Assembly: GCF_040151475.1 (NCBI RefSeq)
Contig: NZ_JBDKWG010000146.1
Coordinates: 186,001-250,000 of the forward strand
Length of the DNA stretch: 64,000 nucleotides
Direction of reading: 5' to 3'
Origin: CAXBNB01 sp040151475
GTDB lineage: Bacteria > Bacteroidota > Bacteroidia > Cytophagales > Cyclobacteriaceae
Shown here: positions 23,604 to 33,654 of the stretch, in pieces
How the letters are laid out: each line of letters starts with the position of its first letter
Position numbering within the stretch: position 1 is the stretch's first letter
The notes under the pieces: generated by a model
Databases searched by the model: none
Seen by the model: the letters and a program-made list of their open reading frames with translations, nothing else
What the model was told of the DNA's origin: nothing
Translations under genes and position numbers: made by a program

Positions 23604-24466
23604 AGATTGCATTATTAATAAGCGGTCAGCTTGGTCACCTAGTATTCAAAAAAATATTCTCATTAGAAAATATTGTAGCAGTATTTACTGATAATAATTC
23701 AAAAGAGATTATAGCAAAGTGTGAAGAGTATGGGATATCATATTTTGTAGGAAACCCGCGAAAAGGAAAAGCTTCTCAATTTATTTTTGGAAAAAAAATA
23801 GAGATTATTCTATCAGTTAATTACCTGTTTCTTATTGAACAAGACCTGATCGAATGGCCAACTAAGTTAGCTTTAAATGTTCATGGTTCGTTACTTCCAA
23901 GGTATCGAGGACGAACGCCTCACGTTTGGGCAATTATTAATAATGAGCAACAAACAGGAATAACAGTACATGTCATAGAAGAATCATGCGATACTGGTGA
24001 TATTTTAGCACAAGAACGGATTGCTATAGCTGATGATGATACTGGCAATGATTTATTATTAAAGTATCAAGAAGTCTATCCTATAATTATTGAAAAAGTA
24101 TTTCAGGACATCAAATTGGATAGATTACATCGCGTTAAACAAGATGATTCAAAAGCTACATTTTTTGGAAAACGTGTTCCTGAAGATGGGAAAATAAATT
24201 GGAATTGGCAAAAGGAAAGAATTAGGAATTGGGTAAGAGCATTGGCACATCCTTATCCTGGTGCATTTTCGATCCATAATGGTAAAAAAATTATTATTGA
24301 TAAAGTTGAATTTTCGAATGCGGGCTTTGATTATTCATTTCCTAATGGAATGATAATTAATGCGGAAAATGAGATTATAGTAAAAAGTCCAAACGGTGCA
24401 ATTAAATTATCCCAATTTCGTGATTCAAATAAATGTTTTTTTAAAAAAGGTGAAATTTTAAAATAG
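23600..24466 (+). CDS. Sugar N-formyltransferase (methionyl-tRNA formyltransferase-like)
   Basis: 288 residues. A Formyl_trans_N domain carries the catalytic set: Asn and His in LNVHGSLLPRYRGRTP and Asp in EESCDTGDIL. A short C-terminal region follows (KINWNWQKERIRNWVRALAH, as in FMT-like sugar formyltransferases). It would transfer a formyl group from N10-formyl-THF to an amino sugar. It sits where pseG is often found, between the GNAT and pseI, but it is not a PseG hydrolase (which has a GT-B fold). Start ATG overlaps the previous stop. Confidence 0.85.
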   Translation: MKIALLISGQLGHLVFKKIFSLENIVAVFTDNNSKEIIAKCEEYGISYFVGNPRKGKASQFIFGKKIEIILSVNYLFLIEQDLIEWPTKLALNVHGSLLPRYRGRTPHVWAIINNEQQTGITVHVIEESCDTGDILAQERIAIADDDTGNDLLLKYQEVYPIIIEKVFQDIKLDRLHRVKQDDSKATFFGKRVPEDGKINWNWQKERIRNWVRALAHPYPGAFSIHNGKKIIIDKVEFSNAGFDYSFPNGMIINAENEIIVKSPNGAIKLSQFRDSNKCFFKKGEILK

Positions 24467-24468
24467 TA

Positions 24469-25506
24469 ATGGATATAGGTAACTATAGAATTGACGAAAA
24501 AAGCCAAGTGTTTATTATTGCAGAACTTTCGGCCAATCATAATCAAAGTAAGGATGTAGCTATTAAAACAATACAAGCTGCTAAAGAAGCAGGAGCCGAT
24601 GCGATTAAACTACAAACATATACTCCTGATACATTGACCCTTGATTGTCATAATGAATACTTTCAAATTGACCATGGAACATTGTGGGATGGAAAGACAC
24701 TTTACGATCTATATCAAGAGGCTTATACTCCTTGGGAGTGGCATAAGGATCTCTTTGAAGAAGCAGAAAGAATAGGTTTAATATGTTTTTCATCACCATT
24801 TGATAACACGGCTGTGGATTTGCTTGAAGACTTGAATGCTCCTGCCTATAAAATAGCCTCATTTGAAATTCAAGATATTCCTTTAATTGAGTATGTTGCC
24901 TCGAAGGGGAAGCCAATAATATTAAGCACGGGAATTGCAACACTAGACGATATAGATTTGGCAATTTCTACCTGTCGAAAAGTTGGAAACAACGACATCA
25001 TTGTTTTGAAATGTACTTCATCATATCCTGCACCGATTTCATTAGCCAATCTTAAGACGCTAAAGGATATTAGAGATAGGTTTAATGTTTTAATAGGTTT
25101 ATCCGATCATACAATAGGGAATATAGTCCCTTCAGTAGCCACGGCTCTTGGTGCAAGAGTTATTGAAAAGCACTTTATTCTCGATAAAGTTATTGGAGGA
25201 CCAGATGCAGGTTTTTCTTTGAATCCCAAAGAGTTTAAATCTATGGTTGAAGAAGTTCGCTCCGTTGAGAAGGTACTAGGTGAGGTCTCATATGAAATTT
25301 CTGAAAAAGTAGAGAAAAATAGAAAATTCGCAAGATCTCTATTTGTAGTAAAGGATGTCAAGAAAGGTGATAAATTCACATCAGAAAATGTTAGAAGTAT
25401 TAGGCCAGGGTATGGGTTACACCCTAAATATTATGCTGAGGTAATAGGATCAATTGCTCAAATGCAGATAGCAAGAGGTACACCATTAGCTAAGGAGATG
25501 TATTGA
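24469..25506 (+). CDS. pseI: Pseudaminic acid synthase, PseI (NeuB family)
   Basis: Condenses phosphoenolpyruvate with the 6-deoxy-hexosamine to form the nine-carbon acid. 345 residues. NeuB TIM barrel: IIAELSANHNQ, AGADAIKLQTYTPDT, SSPFDNTAVDLL, ILSTGIATLDDI, GLSDHTIGNIV, EKHFILDKVIGGPDAGFS. A C-terminal SAF (antifreeze-like) domain follows (about 285-345). The GGPDAGFS segment is typical of PseI rather than NeuB. Confidence 0.93.
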   Translation: MDIGNYRIDEKSQVFIIAELSANHNQSKDVAIKTIQAAKEAGADAIKLQTYTPDTLTLDCHNEYFQIDHGTLWDGKTLYDLYQEAYTPWEWHKDLFEEAERIGLICFSSPFDNTAVDLLEDLNAPAYKIASFEIQDIPLIEYVASKGKPIILSTGIATLDDIDLAISTCRKVGNNDIIVLKCTSSYPAPISLANLKTLKDIRDRFNVLIGLSDHTIGNIVPSVATALGARVIEKHFILDKVIGGPDAGFSLNPKEFKSMVEEVRSVEKVLGEVSYEISEKVEKNRKFARSLFVVKDVKKGDKFTSENVRSIRPGYGLHPKYYAEVIGSIAQMQIARGTPLAKEMY

Positions 25507-25510
25507 TTTT

Positions 25511-26752
25511 ATGTTGCAACTAGCGAAATATATCTATCATTATTTCAGAGCTTTCTGGTACTTATTGTCCTTGCGTACTCCAAATTCTCAACGAAATAGG
25601 AAGGTGGTTTTAGTCATTAACCATTTCTTTGATCAGGATATCGCTGCTCTAAAAGCTGTAGAAGGGAACTCAAATTTATTTTTTCTTGTAATTAATCCTC
25701 AGCATCTTTTTGCTCCTATTATTTCAGCGTTTCCAATCGAGATTAAAAGAGCAGCAATACCCTATGATGACCTCAGTCAAAGGAATAACCGTCAAACAGC
25801 CAGTAAAATATCACAATTTATTTTAAAGTTTTTGTTGCGAAAAGTTGAAATAGATTTAATTCTAACGCCATCGGACTTATATTATTGGGTAAGAGAATTT
25901 ATTTTGAAAGCTAAACTTGAGGGTATAAGAACCATAGTTTTGGATAAGGAAGGTATTATCTCACCACATTACTTTCATTATCATGCTTTGAAAATTAAAA
26001 GACTTTTCCCACCAATTTCTGATGGATTTATTGTTTGGTCCGAAAGACAGAAATCATTCTGGGAAAATGTAGGAATTAGTAGCAGGGATATAAAAATTAT
26101 AGGTCAACCAAGGTCTGATCTCTTATATCGCCTTTCTAAGAAAAGGCTTAATATATTTGACGATGATACAAAACCCTTAGTTTTATTTTTTACATACTTT
26201 GAAAATGCTTATATAACCCCTGAATTGGAAGAAGAAAAGGGACTTTCTTGGAGAGAACTAAGGAGTTCTTCGCATCGCCAAATTAAAATTTTAGCTAAGC
26301 AATACTCAGGTATAAATTTTATTGTTAAGTGTCACCCTCAACAATTAGATATTGAGGATGTTGTATTATTTTTTAAAGAGCTTCAAAATGTTAGAATTTT
26401 GTCAGGAGCGGAATCATCTAATCAGTTGTTAATTAATGCTAGTTTAGTAATTGGATTCCAATCAACAGCACTTATTGAATCAATTGTTCTAAGAAAGCCT
26501 ACGATTTACACTTTTTATACGGCAGATGTAGAAGAGTTTAAAGATGGGATACTTCCGTTTCATAAATTTGAAGTTTTCGATGTTGTACATTCAGAATCTC
26601 AATTATTTGAAAGAGTTTCATATTATATTGAATCTGATTTTGAAAACATTATGAATGAGGAATCAAGGGAAAAACTCCTCGAACTATACTTTCATAACCC
26701 GGACGGGAATACTGCCAAAAGAGTCATTTCCTACTTAGAGTCAATTACTTAG
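25511..26752 (+). CDS. Putative GT-B glycosyl- or glycerophosphotransferase, capsule type
   Basis: 413 residues. It has the features of CDP-glycerol/capsule transferases: a central FIVKCHPQQ segment and GFQSTALIESIVLRKPTI near the C-terminus, the nucleotide-binding part of a GT-B fold. The N-terminus (about 40 residues) is basic and may be membrane-peripheral. It follows pseI by 4 bp and precedes wzx by one base, so it probably adds a unit (possibly the nonulosonic acid) to the lipid-linked repeat. Donor and linkage unknown. Confidence 0.65.
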   Translation: MLQLAKYIYHYFRAFWYLLSLRTPNSQRNRKVVLVINHFFDQDIAALKAVEGNSNLFFLVINPQHLFAPIISAFPIEIKRAAIPYDDLSQRNNRQTASKISQFILKFLLRKVEIDLILTPSDLYYWVREFILKAKLEGIRTIVLDKEGIISPHYFHYHALKIKRLFPPISDGFIVWSERQKSFWENVGISSRDIKIIGQPRSDLLYRLSKKRLNIFDDDTKPLVLFFTYFENAYITPELEEEKGLSWRELRSSSHRQIKILAKQYSGINFIVKCHPQQLDIEDVVLFFKELQNVRILSGAESSNQLLINASLVIGFQSTALIESIVLRKPTIYTFYTADVEEFKDGILPFHKFEVFDVVHSESQLFERVSYYIESDFENIMNEESREKLLELYFHNPDGNTAKRVISYLESIT

Positions 26753-26753
26753 A

Positions 26754-28259
26754 GTGAGTTTAAGTAAAAAAATAGCCAAAAATACTGTTATTAGCGGAAT
26801 TGATTTATCTGTTAGTATAGTGTTTGGATTTCTTGTTGTTCCAATATTACTCGGGAGGTTGGGTGAAGAAGTGTTTGGTATTTATAGTCTTATTCTTGTC
26901 TTTTCAGTAGGGGGATTTCTTTCATTCTTTGATTTAGGACTTGAAGGCGCCCTGACTAAATACTTGGCTAAGTATGATGGGTTGAAAGATTACGATAATT
27001 TCACAAAATACTTTTGGAATGGACTGACGCTCTATTTAATAATTGGGTTAGCGATATTTCTAATACTATTTGTCACAATATATTTGATTGGGGTTTTTCC
27101 ATTCAACATTCCATCAAATTTGATTGTCCTAACTAAAAATGTTCTGTTAATATATATATATCAGTTCCCATTTCAATTTCTATCACTTGGTTTTAGAGCG
27201 ACCTTAACCTCAGTTCATAAATTTGGCGCTCTCAAGACAATTAATATGGTTTACATTCTATGTAATTTTTTATTGATTTATTTCCAGTTTAAGAGTGAAC
27301 ATGATTTTATTGAATACATATATTACTTCAATGCTATATTTGTTGTAAAATGTTTCTTTGAGTTTTTAGTATCAGTTAGAGTAATGCCATCGAATTTGAG
27401 GTTTAAAGTTTCATTTCAAAGGCCTATTCTAAAAGAACTTTATGGGTTTGCTAAATTTCTATTTCTTAGTAAGCTCGTCGGATTTATCTATAATTTCACT
27501 GATAAACTAATTATTAGTTTTTTTATGCCCATTGCGAATCTATCAAAGTTCAATATCTTAGTTAAGATGCCAAATTTGATATCATCTATTAGTTCGGTAC
27601 TTAACTCGACTATAATCTCAGTTACATCAAATTTGTCTGCATCTAATAACGATAAGGCACTAAAATCACTTTTTATAAAGGGGACAAATTTTAAAATGAT
27701 AATTATTATTCCGATCGTAATTGTTTCGGCATTGGTTTCAGATCAATTTATAGAACTTTGGGTAGGAAAAGAGTACAGTGATCTCGCTTTTCTTTCTGTA
27801 ATACTATTGATTCAGTTTGCTTTTAGTCAATTTACATCCTTAGGTTCTACTATGATGGTAGGTAGCGGATTTGTCAAGGAGGTATTGCCATATTCAATTT
27901 TTGGAAGCATAGTCAATATTGTAATTAGTTTGTCTTTTTTATCAAAGCTGGGATTGTTAAGTCTTGTATTAGGAACTACTATCTCACATGCAATTATTTT
28001 TATGCCTTATACACTAAAAATGATGAGCCTGTATCAGATTCCTAAAAAAGTATTTTGGCTAGAAATCAGGAAAACATTGCTATCATTTGTTCTATTTATT
28101 GGAGTTTGCGTTCCAATTAGGAAATTTTTTGATCCATCAAATTTTTTGATGCTTGGCATTGAGATGTTGTTGATGCTGTCTCTTTATTTCTTGATGGCAT
28201 TATTGTTTGTCCTTGGGGAAGAGGATAAAAAACGCTTAAGGAGGATCATCAAAATTTAA
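26754..28259 (+). CDS. wzx: Wzx-type flippase (polysaccharide biosynthesis, MATE/MOP family)
   Basis: 501 residues with about 12-14 transmembrane helices. The N-terminal family pattern is IAKNTVISGIDLSVSIVFGF then RLGEEVFGIYSLI. It moves the undecaprenyl-linked repeat unit across the inner membrane. GTG start one base after the preceding stop; the N-terminus aligns with the family start. The gene is AT-rich like its downstream neighbours. Confidence 0.88.
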   Translation: MSLSKKIAKNTVISGIDLSVSIVFGFLVVPILLGRLGEEVFGIYSLILVFSVGGFLSFFDLGLEGALTKYLAKYDGLKDYDNFTKYFWNGLTLYLIIGLAIFLILFVTIYLIGVFPFNIPSNLIVLTKNVLLIYIYQFPFQFLSLGFRATLTSVHKFGALKTINMVYILCNFLLIYFQFKSEHDFIEYIYYFNAIFVVKCFFEFLVSVRVMPSNLRFKVSFQRPILKELYGFAKFLFLSKLVGFIYNFTDKLIISFFMPIANLSKFNILVKMPNLISSISSVLNSTIISVTSNLSASNNDKALKSLFIKGTNFKMIIIIPIVIVSALVSDQFIELWVGKEYSDLAFLSVILLIQFAFSQFTSLGSTMMVGSGFVKEVLPYSIFGSIVNIVISLSFLSKLGLLSLVLGTTISHAIIFMPYTLKMMSLYQIPKKVFWLEIRKTLLSFVLFIGVCVPIRKFFDPSNFLMLGIEMLLMLSLYFLMALLFVLGEEDKKRLRRIIKI

Positions 28260-28266
28260 CAATGAG

Positions 28267-29592
28267 ATGTCTCATATTGTAATTTTAAACACGCTAATGA
28301 TAGCGTTATATGCCCTTTACCTGATAAGGATTGTGAGTAAGTTAAGAGCTCATGTTTTCCCGTTATTGTACCTCATAATTATTTCATCATGGATTCTTTC
28401 CTCGGTTTATGCACTAGATTTTGGAGGGACCTATATATTCGAATTAAGAATTACCTCATTTGAATCATTAGCTACGAGTGCTTTGGTTCTGTGTAATATT
28501 GTGTTTTTTGAAGGGGTATTCTCCTATTTGGTTAAGAAAAATTACTACTTGACTCCTGAAGTGAAGAAACCACTTATTCTCCCAAAGCATCTACAACTAT
28601 TGGGATACATTACCAATATTCTCATATTGGTAATGTATGGTTCATTTTTCTTTACAGGAGTACCACTTCTTTCTGGGATGGATCGAGCATCTTATTGGAA
28701 TATGATTTCTGGTGTTCCAATTATCAATTTTGTTTTAGGAAACTATTTATTAATATCATTTTTAGTAGGCCTTAAATACGCATATATGAAGAAACTTGGA
28801 AAAGACGTTCGTTGGTCTATTTTTCAGTTGATTTCAATTATTTTATTTTTCATATTAGCTGGAAATAAGTTCTCAGCATTGTTCAGTATCATAACTAACT
28901 TTCTTGTTTCTCCTACTTTTTTGGGGGTGTTTGATACGATTTCATTTAAAAGACTCCTCAAAATTGGCTTTGCGATAATTGGTTTTTTTTTAATTACAAT
29001 TCTAATTCAAAGCAATACTTATGGATTGTCTAGTGAGGCATATGGAGAGTATAAGATTTTTTCTTACCTCTTTCAGCGAGTTTTTGTTTTGCAAGGAGAG
29101 ATTTGGTGGAAAACTTTTCAAGATGTAATAATGGAAGGAAATTTTAACGGTAGTCACTTTCAAGAAGAATTAAATGCTATTTTATTCAATAATCTAGAGC
29201 CATACACTGGCTTAAAATATTTAATGGTTGAGGCGGCAAATGGAGATTTCATTTATGAAATTTTGGAAGGAAATTATCTATATACAGGTGCCTTCCCAGC
29301 TATAATAATAGCGACATTTTCAAAAATTTTAGTTTTTCCAGTTCTTTTTGCTTTAGGTAGGTTCTTAGCTATTCTTCTTCTAACTTTTAAAGAATTACAT
29401 TATAAGAGAAGTTTTTTACGCATATACCTTATTTATGTATTATATAGTACGTGTTTGTCTATGATTTTAGGAGGCACTTTCGGAAATTTTTTTATGATGA
29501 CTAACTTATTAAGAGTTTTGATGCTTATGGGAATAGCACTTTTGATTTACGATGGGTACAAAAAAATAAATTCACAAACCGACTTTCAATAA
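28267..29592 (+). CDS. wzy: Wzy-type repeat-unit polymerase
   Basis: 441 residues with about 11-12 hydrophobic helices and a large loop near residues 275-345 (RVFVLQGEIWWKTFQDV). This is the layout of O-antigen/oligosaccharide repeat-unit polymerases, whose sequences vary widely. Placement directly after wzx and 1-bp overlap with the next gene support the call. Confidence 0.8.
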   Translation: MSHIVILNTLMIALYALYLIRIVSKLRAHVFPLLYLIIISSWILSSVYALDFGGTYIFELRITSFESLATSALVLCNIVFFEGVFSYLVKKNYYLTPEVKKPLILPKHLQLLGYITNILILVMYGSFFFTGVPLLSGMDRASYWNMISGVPIINFVLGNYLLISFLVGLKYAYMKKLGKDVRWSIFQLISIILFFILAGNKFSALFSIITNFLVSPTFLGVFDTISFKRLLKIGFAIIGFFLITILIQSNTYGLSSEAYGEYKIFSYLFQRVFVLQGEIWWKTFQDVIMEGNFNGSHFQEELNAILFNNLEPYTGLKYLMVEAANGDFIYEILEGNYLYTGAFPAIIIATFSKILVFPVLFALGRFLAILLLTFKELHYKRSFLRIYLIYVLYSTCLSMILGGTFGNFFMMTNLLRVLMLMGIALLIYDGYKKINSQTDFQ

Positions 29593-30986
29593 TGGCAGGC
29601 AAGAATATTTTATTTATTTCAATTTTTGATTTGACGAAGGTCTTTGACGCCATTAGCAAAAAGCTACCTGCCTCGAATAAATATTTCTGGATAACAACGA
29701 ATGAACTTTGGACTAACTATCTACTTGATCAAGGAACAGAAAGAGATAAGATACTTCAATTGATTTACAAAAAGTCTGATTTTCTGACTGACGATGAAAA
29801 GAGTGAATTATTGAAAGAACTCATTAAAAATGAAAAAGAAGCTGATTTAAATATTTTTCAAAGTATAATAATGGATAGATTCTTGATGTTTTCTAACATG
29901 GAAAATATCGAAGATTATGTTTTTCTCTATTATAGAGAGATATCAAAATTTCTACTAAAACATAAAATAGATATTGTATTTGGAGAGCCTACTAATTTTA
30001 ATGAACTGCTAATATACATAGTAACCAAAGGACATAACATTGATTTTATTGCGCCAAATCATATGAGATATCCTAGTGACAGAGTTGTCTTTACAAAAGG
30101 GTATTTAAAATCGGAACTTGTCAAACTGAATAATAGTCAGGATCGTGAACTAGGTAAGCAGTATTTTGAGCAGTTCAAAAGTGAAAGGGAACTTCCATCT
30201 TACTTTACAATAAATAATAAGCAGAGAGTTTTTGATATACTAAGAATTACCAATTCCATTATGCAAAGAATTGGACAGTATAGAAAAGGTTCAGTTAATC
30301 ATCTTACACATCATCCATTAAAAGAAAGAATCTCATATAACCTTAGAAAGGTTATCAACTCATTCATCCTCAGAAAAATACAAACTTATAAGCAACTGAA
30401 TGTTATAAATAAGAAAATTGCTTTTTATGGGATTCATGTGCAACCAGAAAATTCAATAGATGTCATAGCCTCTTTTTTTAGCGATCAGGTTAAGCTTATC
30501 AAAGATATAAGACGATCTTTGCCTTTTGATTTCACATTGATAGTAAAGGAGCATCCCAATAAACTAGGTTCAAAGCCACTTATGTTTTATTCGGAAATAA
30601 GAAGAATTCCTGGTGTGGAAATAATCCATCCCCTTACAAATGCATTTGAGATTATGGAAATGGCTAGTTTAGTGTTTACTGTTTCGGGGACAACAGCGTA
30701 TGAGGCTGGCTTACTAGGAAAACCTGCTATTATGTTTTCTCCGCTATTTTTTAATGGTCTGTCAACAATTTCATATTGTAATAATATCTCAGAATTAAGT
30801 GACTTGGTTAAAAAATCCATTAATCGAGATCAGGATCAGAAAAATGATGAAGAAGTAATGGCGGATCTATTTGAAAATTCAAACAGTGGTTACTGGACGG
30901 ATCCATACACTGATGAAAAAGTTTTAGACGATAAAAATATTGAAAAACTTGCTGTTGCATTTGATAGAGTTATTTCAAAATGTTGA
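29592..30986 (+). CDS. Capsule polysaccharide biosynthesis-type glycosyltransferase
   Basis: 464 residues, soluble. The C-terminal half shows a GT-B nucleotide-binding domain of the capsule (KpsS/KpsC-like, CDP-glycerol transferase-like) type: LIVKEHPNKLGSKPL, then VSGTTAYEAGLLGKPAIMFS. The N-terminal half is not recognisable. Overlaps wzy by one base and the acyltransferase gene by 7 bp. Donor sugar unknown. Confidence 0.68.
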   Translation: MAGKNILFISIFDLTKVFDAISKKLPASNKYFWITTNELWTNYLLDQGTERDKILQLIYKKSDFLTDDEKSELLKELIKNEKEADLNIFQSIIMDRFLMFSNMENIEDYVFLYYREISKFLLKHKIDIVFGEPTNFNELLIYIVTKGHNIDFIAPNHMRYPSDRVVFTKGYLKSELVKLNNSQDRELGKQYFEQFKSERELPSYFTINNKQRVFDILRITNSIMQRIGQYRKGSVNHLTHHPLKERISYNLRKVINSFILRKIQTYKQLNVINKKIAFYGIHVQPENSIDVIASFFSDQVKLIKDIRRSLPFDFTLIVKEHPNKLGSKPLMFYSEIRRIPGVEIIHPLTNAFEIMEMASLVFTVSGTTAYEAGLLGKPAIMFSPLFFNGLSTISYCNNISELSDLVKKSINRDQDQKNDEEVMADLFENSNSGYWTDPYTDEKVLDDKNIEKLAVAFDRVISKC

Positions 30987-31486
30987 AGTATTTATTCCAA
31001 GACTTGCCTAGAAATAGAGGTAATCCTAAGTTTATTTGTATTCTAGCGTTTTTTCGTTTCGTGCATTTTTTCGCAAAAAAGAAACAGAGTATTTGTTGGT
31101 ATTTGGGCATTCCATTTATGATAGTATATCGCATCTTGGTTGAAGATTTTTTGTGTATCGAACTTAGGGCATCAACAAAGGTCGGCATAGGATTAAAAAT
31201 CGATCATGGATTCGCTCTAGTTATTAATAGCCATGCTGTTATAGGTAATAACGTTCATTTGAGACATTCTACAACTATTGGTTGCAAAATGAACGGAGAT
31301 GGAAGTCAAGGATCAAGTCCAGTGATAGGGAATAATGTTGAAGTTGGAGCGAATGTTGTAATCCTAGGTGATATAAGCATTGGTGATAACTCTAAAATCG
31401 CTGCTGGTAGTGTAGTGATTTCTGATGTTACTCCAAACTCAATAGTTGCTGGCAACCCTGCTAAAGTAATTCGTCAGATCATGTAG
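30980..31486 (+). CDS. Hexapeptide-repeat (left-handed beta-helix) acetyltransferase, serine acetyltransferase-like
   Basis: 168 residues. A short N-terminal helical part (about 60 residues) with an amphipathic segment is followed by left-handed beta-helix turns: VGIGLKIDHGFALVINSHAV, IGNNVHLRHSTTIG, VIGNNVEVGANVVILGDISI, ending SIVAGNPAKVIR. The LRHSTTIG His is the catalytic type. Related to WcaB/SAT-like O-acetyltransferases in polysaccharide loci, so it probably O-acetylates the repeat unit. Confidence 0.82.
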   Translation: MLKYLFQDLPRNRGNPKFICILAFFRFVHFFAKKKQSICWYLGIPFMIVYRILVEDFLCIELRASTKVGIGLKIDHGFALVINSHAVIGNNVHLRHSTTIGCKMNGDGSQGSSPVIGNNVEVGANVVILGDISIGDNSKIAAGSVVISDVTPNSIVAGNPAKVIRQIM

Positions 31487-31498
31487 TATCAATGCGTT

Positions 31499-32713
31499 AT
31501 GAATACTAAAACCATCATCTTAGTTAATGATTTCGCTTATGTAAATGGCGGCGCTAGTGAGGTAGCAATCACCTCAGCAATAGCTCTTTCAAAGAAAAAT
31601 TATAGAGTAATTTTCTTTTCTGCTGTTGGGCCAATTGAAGAAGGGTTAAAAAATAGCAATGTTGAAGTTATCTGTTTAGGTCAAAAATCGATAGCAGATG
31701 CTAGAATCAGCTCAGCTCTAGTTCAGGGAATTTGGAATTTCAAAGCAAGAAAAAATTTTAAAAAACTGCTTAAATCGGTTGATAACCAAAGTTGCATTAT
31801 TCATATTCATGGTTGGACTAAAGCCCTATCTTCATCATTTGCTTCCTTAATCAAGAAAATGGGCTTTAAAAGTATTCTTACTCTTCATGATTACTTTACT
31901 GTTTGTCCGAATGGAGCTTTTTACAACTATAAAAAAAATGAGATATGTAAATTAAAACCAATGTCTTACAGTTGTATAACTTGTAATTGTGATAAACAGT
32001 CATTTTATCACAAAACTTGGAGAGTGCTCAGACAGTTTGTGCAATCAAGTATTTCAGGTATCCCTCGGAAAATGAGCACATTTATAAAAGTATCTGATTT
32101 TAGCTTTAGAATCCTTTCTGAACATCAGCAATTCCGAAATGTTTATTCAGTCAAAAATCCAATAAACATGATTTTTGACAAACCTGTCGATGTAGCAAAG
32201 AATAAGCTCTATGTTACCGTGGGTACGATTGATTTTCAAAAGGGACCACTTCTTTTCGCGGAGGCGACCGAAAAAGCTAATGTACAAGCTATGATTATTG
32301 GATCGGGACCATTAAGTGATCGGGTACAAAATAATTTTAGTTCAGTCAGTATTACTGGATGGTTAACAAGGCCAGATGTTGTGAGCAGATTAAAAGAGGC
32401 AAGGGTGCTAATATTTCCGTCGGTTTGGTATGAAACTTTGGGCCTTGTTGTTCTAGAAGCAGCAGCTTTTGGTATACCATCAATTGTTGCGGATACTAGC
32501 GCAGCTCGTGAATTAATTGAAGACGGGGTTACTGGGCTTCTTTTTAAAAGTGGAGATGTCAATGACTTAGAAGAGAAAATAAGTATCTTGAAATCAGATG
32601 ATTTAGTAAGACAGCTAGGAGAGAAAGCTCATAGTAGATATTGGAGCGACCCTCAAACAAAAGAGTCACACATAGTGGCGCTTCATAAATTGTTTAATCA
32701 TTTAGAAAGCTGA
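31499..32713 (+). CDS. Glycosyltransferase family 4
   Basis: 404 residues, GT-B fold. The N-terminal glycine-rich loop is NGGASEVAITSAIAL; LTLHDYFTVCPNGAF is the common GT4 acceptor-side segment with nearby cysteines (CITCNCD). The C-terminal donor-site motif is SVWYETLGLVVLEAAAFGIP with the conserved Glu pair. Shares one base with the next gene. Retaining transferase adding one sugar of the repeat; specificity unknown. Confidence 0.88.
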   Translation: MNTKTIILVNDFAYVNGGASEVAITSAIALSKKNYRVIFFSAVGPIEEGLKNSNVEVICLGQKSIADARISSALVQGIWNFKARKNFKKLLKSVDNQSCIIHIHGWTKALSSSFASLIKKMGFKSILTLHDYFTVCPNGAFYNYKKNEICKLKPMSYSCITCNCDKQSFYHKTWRVLRQFVQSSISGIPRKMSTFIKVSDFSFRILSEHQQFRNVYSVKNPINMIFDKPVDVAKNKLYVTVGTIDFQKGPLLFAEATEKANVQAMIIGSGPLSDRVQNNFSSVSITGWLTRPDVVSRLKEARVLIFPSVWYETLGLVVLEAAAFGIPSIVADTSAARELIEDGVTGLLFKSGDVNDLEEKISILKSDDLVRQLGEKAHSRYWSDPQTKESHIVALHKLFNHLES

Positions 32714-33654
32714 TGAAACCGAGAAATCCCAATGAAGATGGAAGGAGGATAGGGTTAATCTGTCCAACATATAATGCTGGTAATATGTGGAGAGAATGGA
32801 TTTCTGCGGTTAAATCTCAATCGGAGAAGATCAAAGTTTTGGTAATTGATTCGGGTTCTTCGGATAAAACTGTTGAACTGGCAAATGAATCTGGATTTGA
32901 TGTTTTATCTATTCCTAATCATAAATTCAATCATGGTGCTACTAGAAACTTAGGTGCAAATTATTTTGGTAATAGTGTTGAAATATTAATCTACCTAACT
33001 CAGGATGCAATTCTTGCTTCTAAAGATTCTGTCTTAGCTATTGTCAAAGCCCTCAATAATTCAAATATAGGAGCTGTTTGCGGGAGACAGTTACCTAGAA
33101 TAAATGCTACCTCTATAGAGGCGCATGCGAGAATATTTAATTACTCTAGCTCTTCGTCTGTTAAATCTAAGGCGGATTCTGATGCTATCGGAATAAAGGT
33201 AGCCTTTATGTCGAATTCTTTTGCGGCATATAGTAAAGAGGTATTCGACTGCTGTGGCAAATTTCCAGAGGATACCATCTTTGGTGAAGATATGTACCTA
33301 GCAGCCAGAATGATTTTGGATGGGTGGAAAGTAGCTTATTCTGCCGATGCTTGCGTATATCACTCGCATAGCTATACGATTCAGGAAGAATTCAGACGAT
33401 ATTTTGATGTAGGAGTATTCCAGAAGCGCGAAAGTTGGATTCAATTTGAATTTGGCTCAGTAGGCAATGAAGGCTTTAGATATATAAAGTCTGAGTTAAA
33501 ATACTTAATTAGAACAGGTAAGTTTTATTTAATTCCTGAATCTTTTCTTAGAACAATTATTAAAATTACAGCCTATAAATTAGGAAGACTTGAAAAAATA
33601 ATTCCTCAAACTATGAAAATGAAGCTTAGTATGAATAAAGGTTATTGGAAATGA
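32713..33654 (+). CDS. Glycosyltransferase family 2
   Basis: 313 residues, GT-A fold. ICPTYNAGNMWREWI, VIDSGSSDKTVELA and TQDAIL (the DxD-equivalent region) are seen, followed by GEDMYLAARMILDGWKVAY near residue 195. No membrane helix is evident. Similar to rhamnosyltransferase-like family 2 enzymes. ATG overlaps the preceding TGA. Confidence 0.88.
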   Translation: MKPRNPNEDGRRIGLICPTYNAGNMWREWISAVKSQSEKIKVLVIDSGSSDKTVELANESGFDVLSIPNHKFNHGATRNLGANYFGNSVEILIYLTQDAILASKDSVLAIVKALNNSNIGAVCGRQLPRINATSIEAHARIFNYSSSSSVKSKADSDAIGIKVAFMSNSFAAYSKEVFDCCGKFPEDTIFGEDMYLAARMILDGWKVAYSADACVYHSHSYTIQEEFRRYFDVGVFQKRESWIQFEFGSVGNEGFRYIKSELKYLIRTGKFYLIPESFLRTIIKITAYKLGRLEKIIPQTMKMKLSMNKGYWK

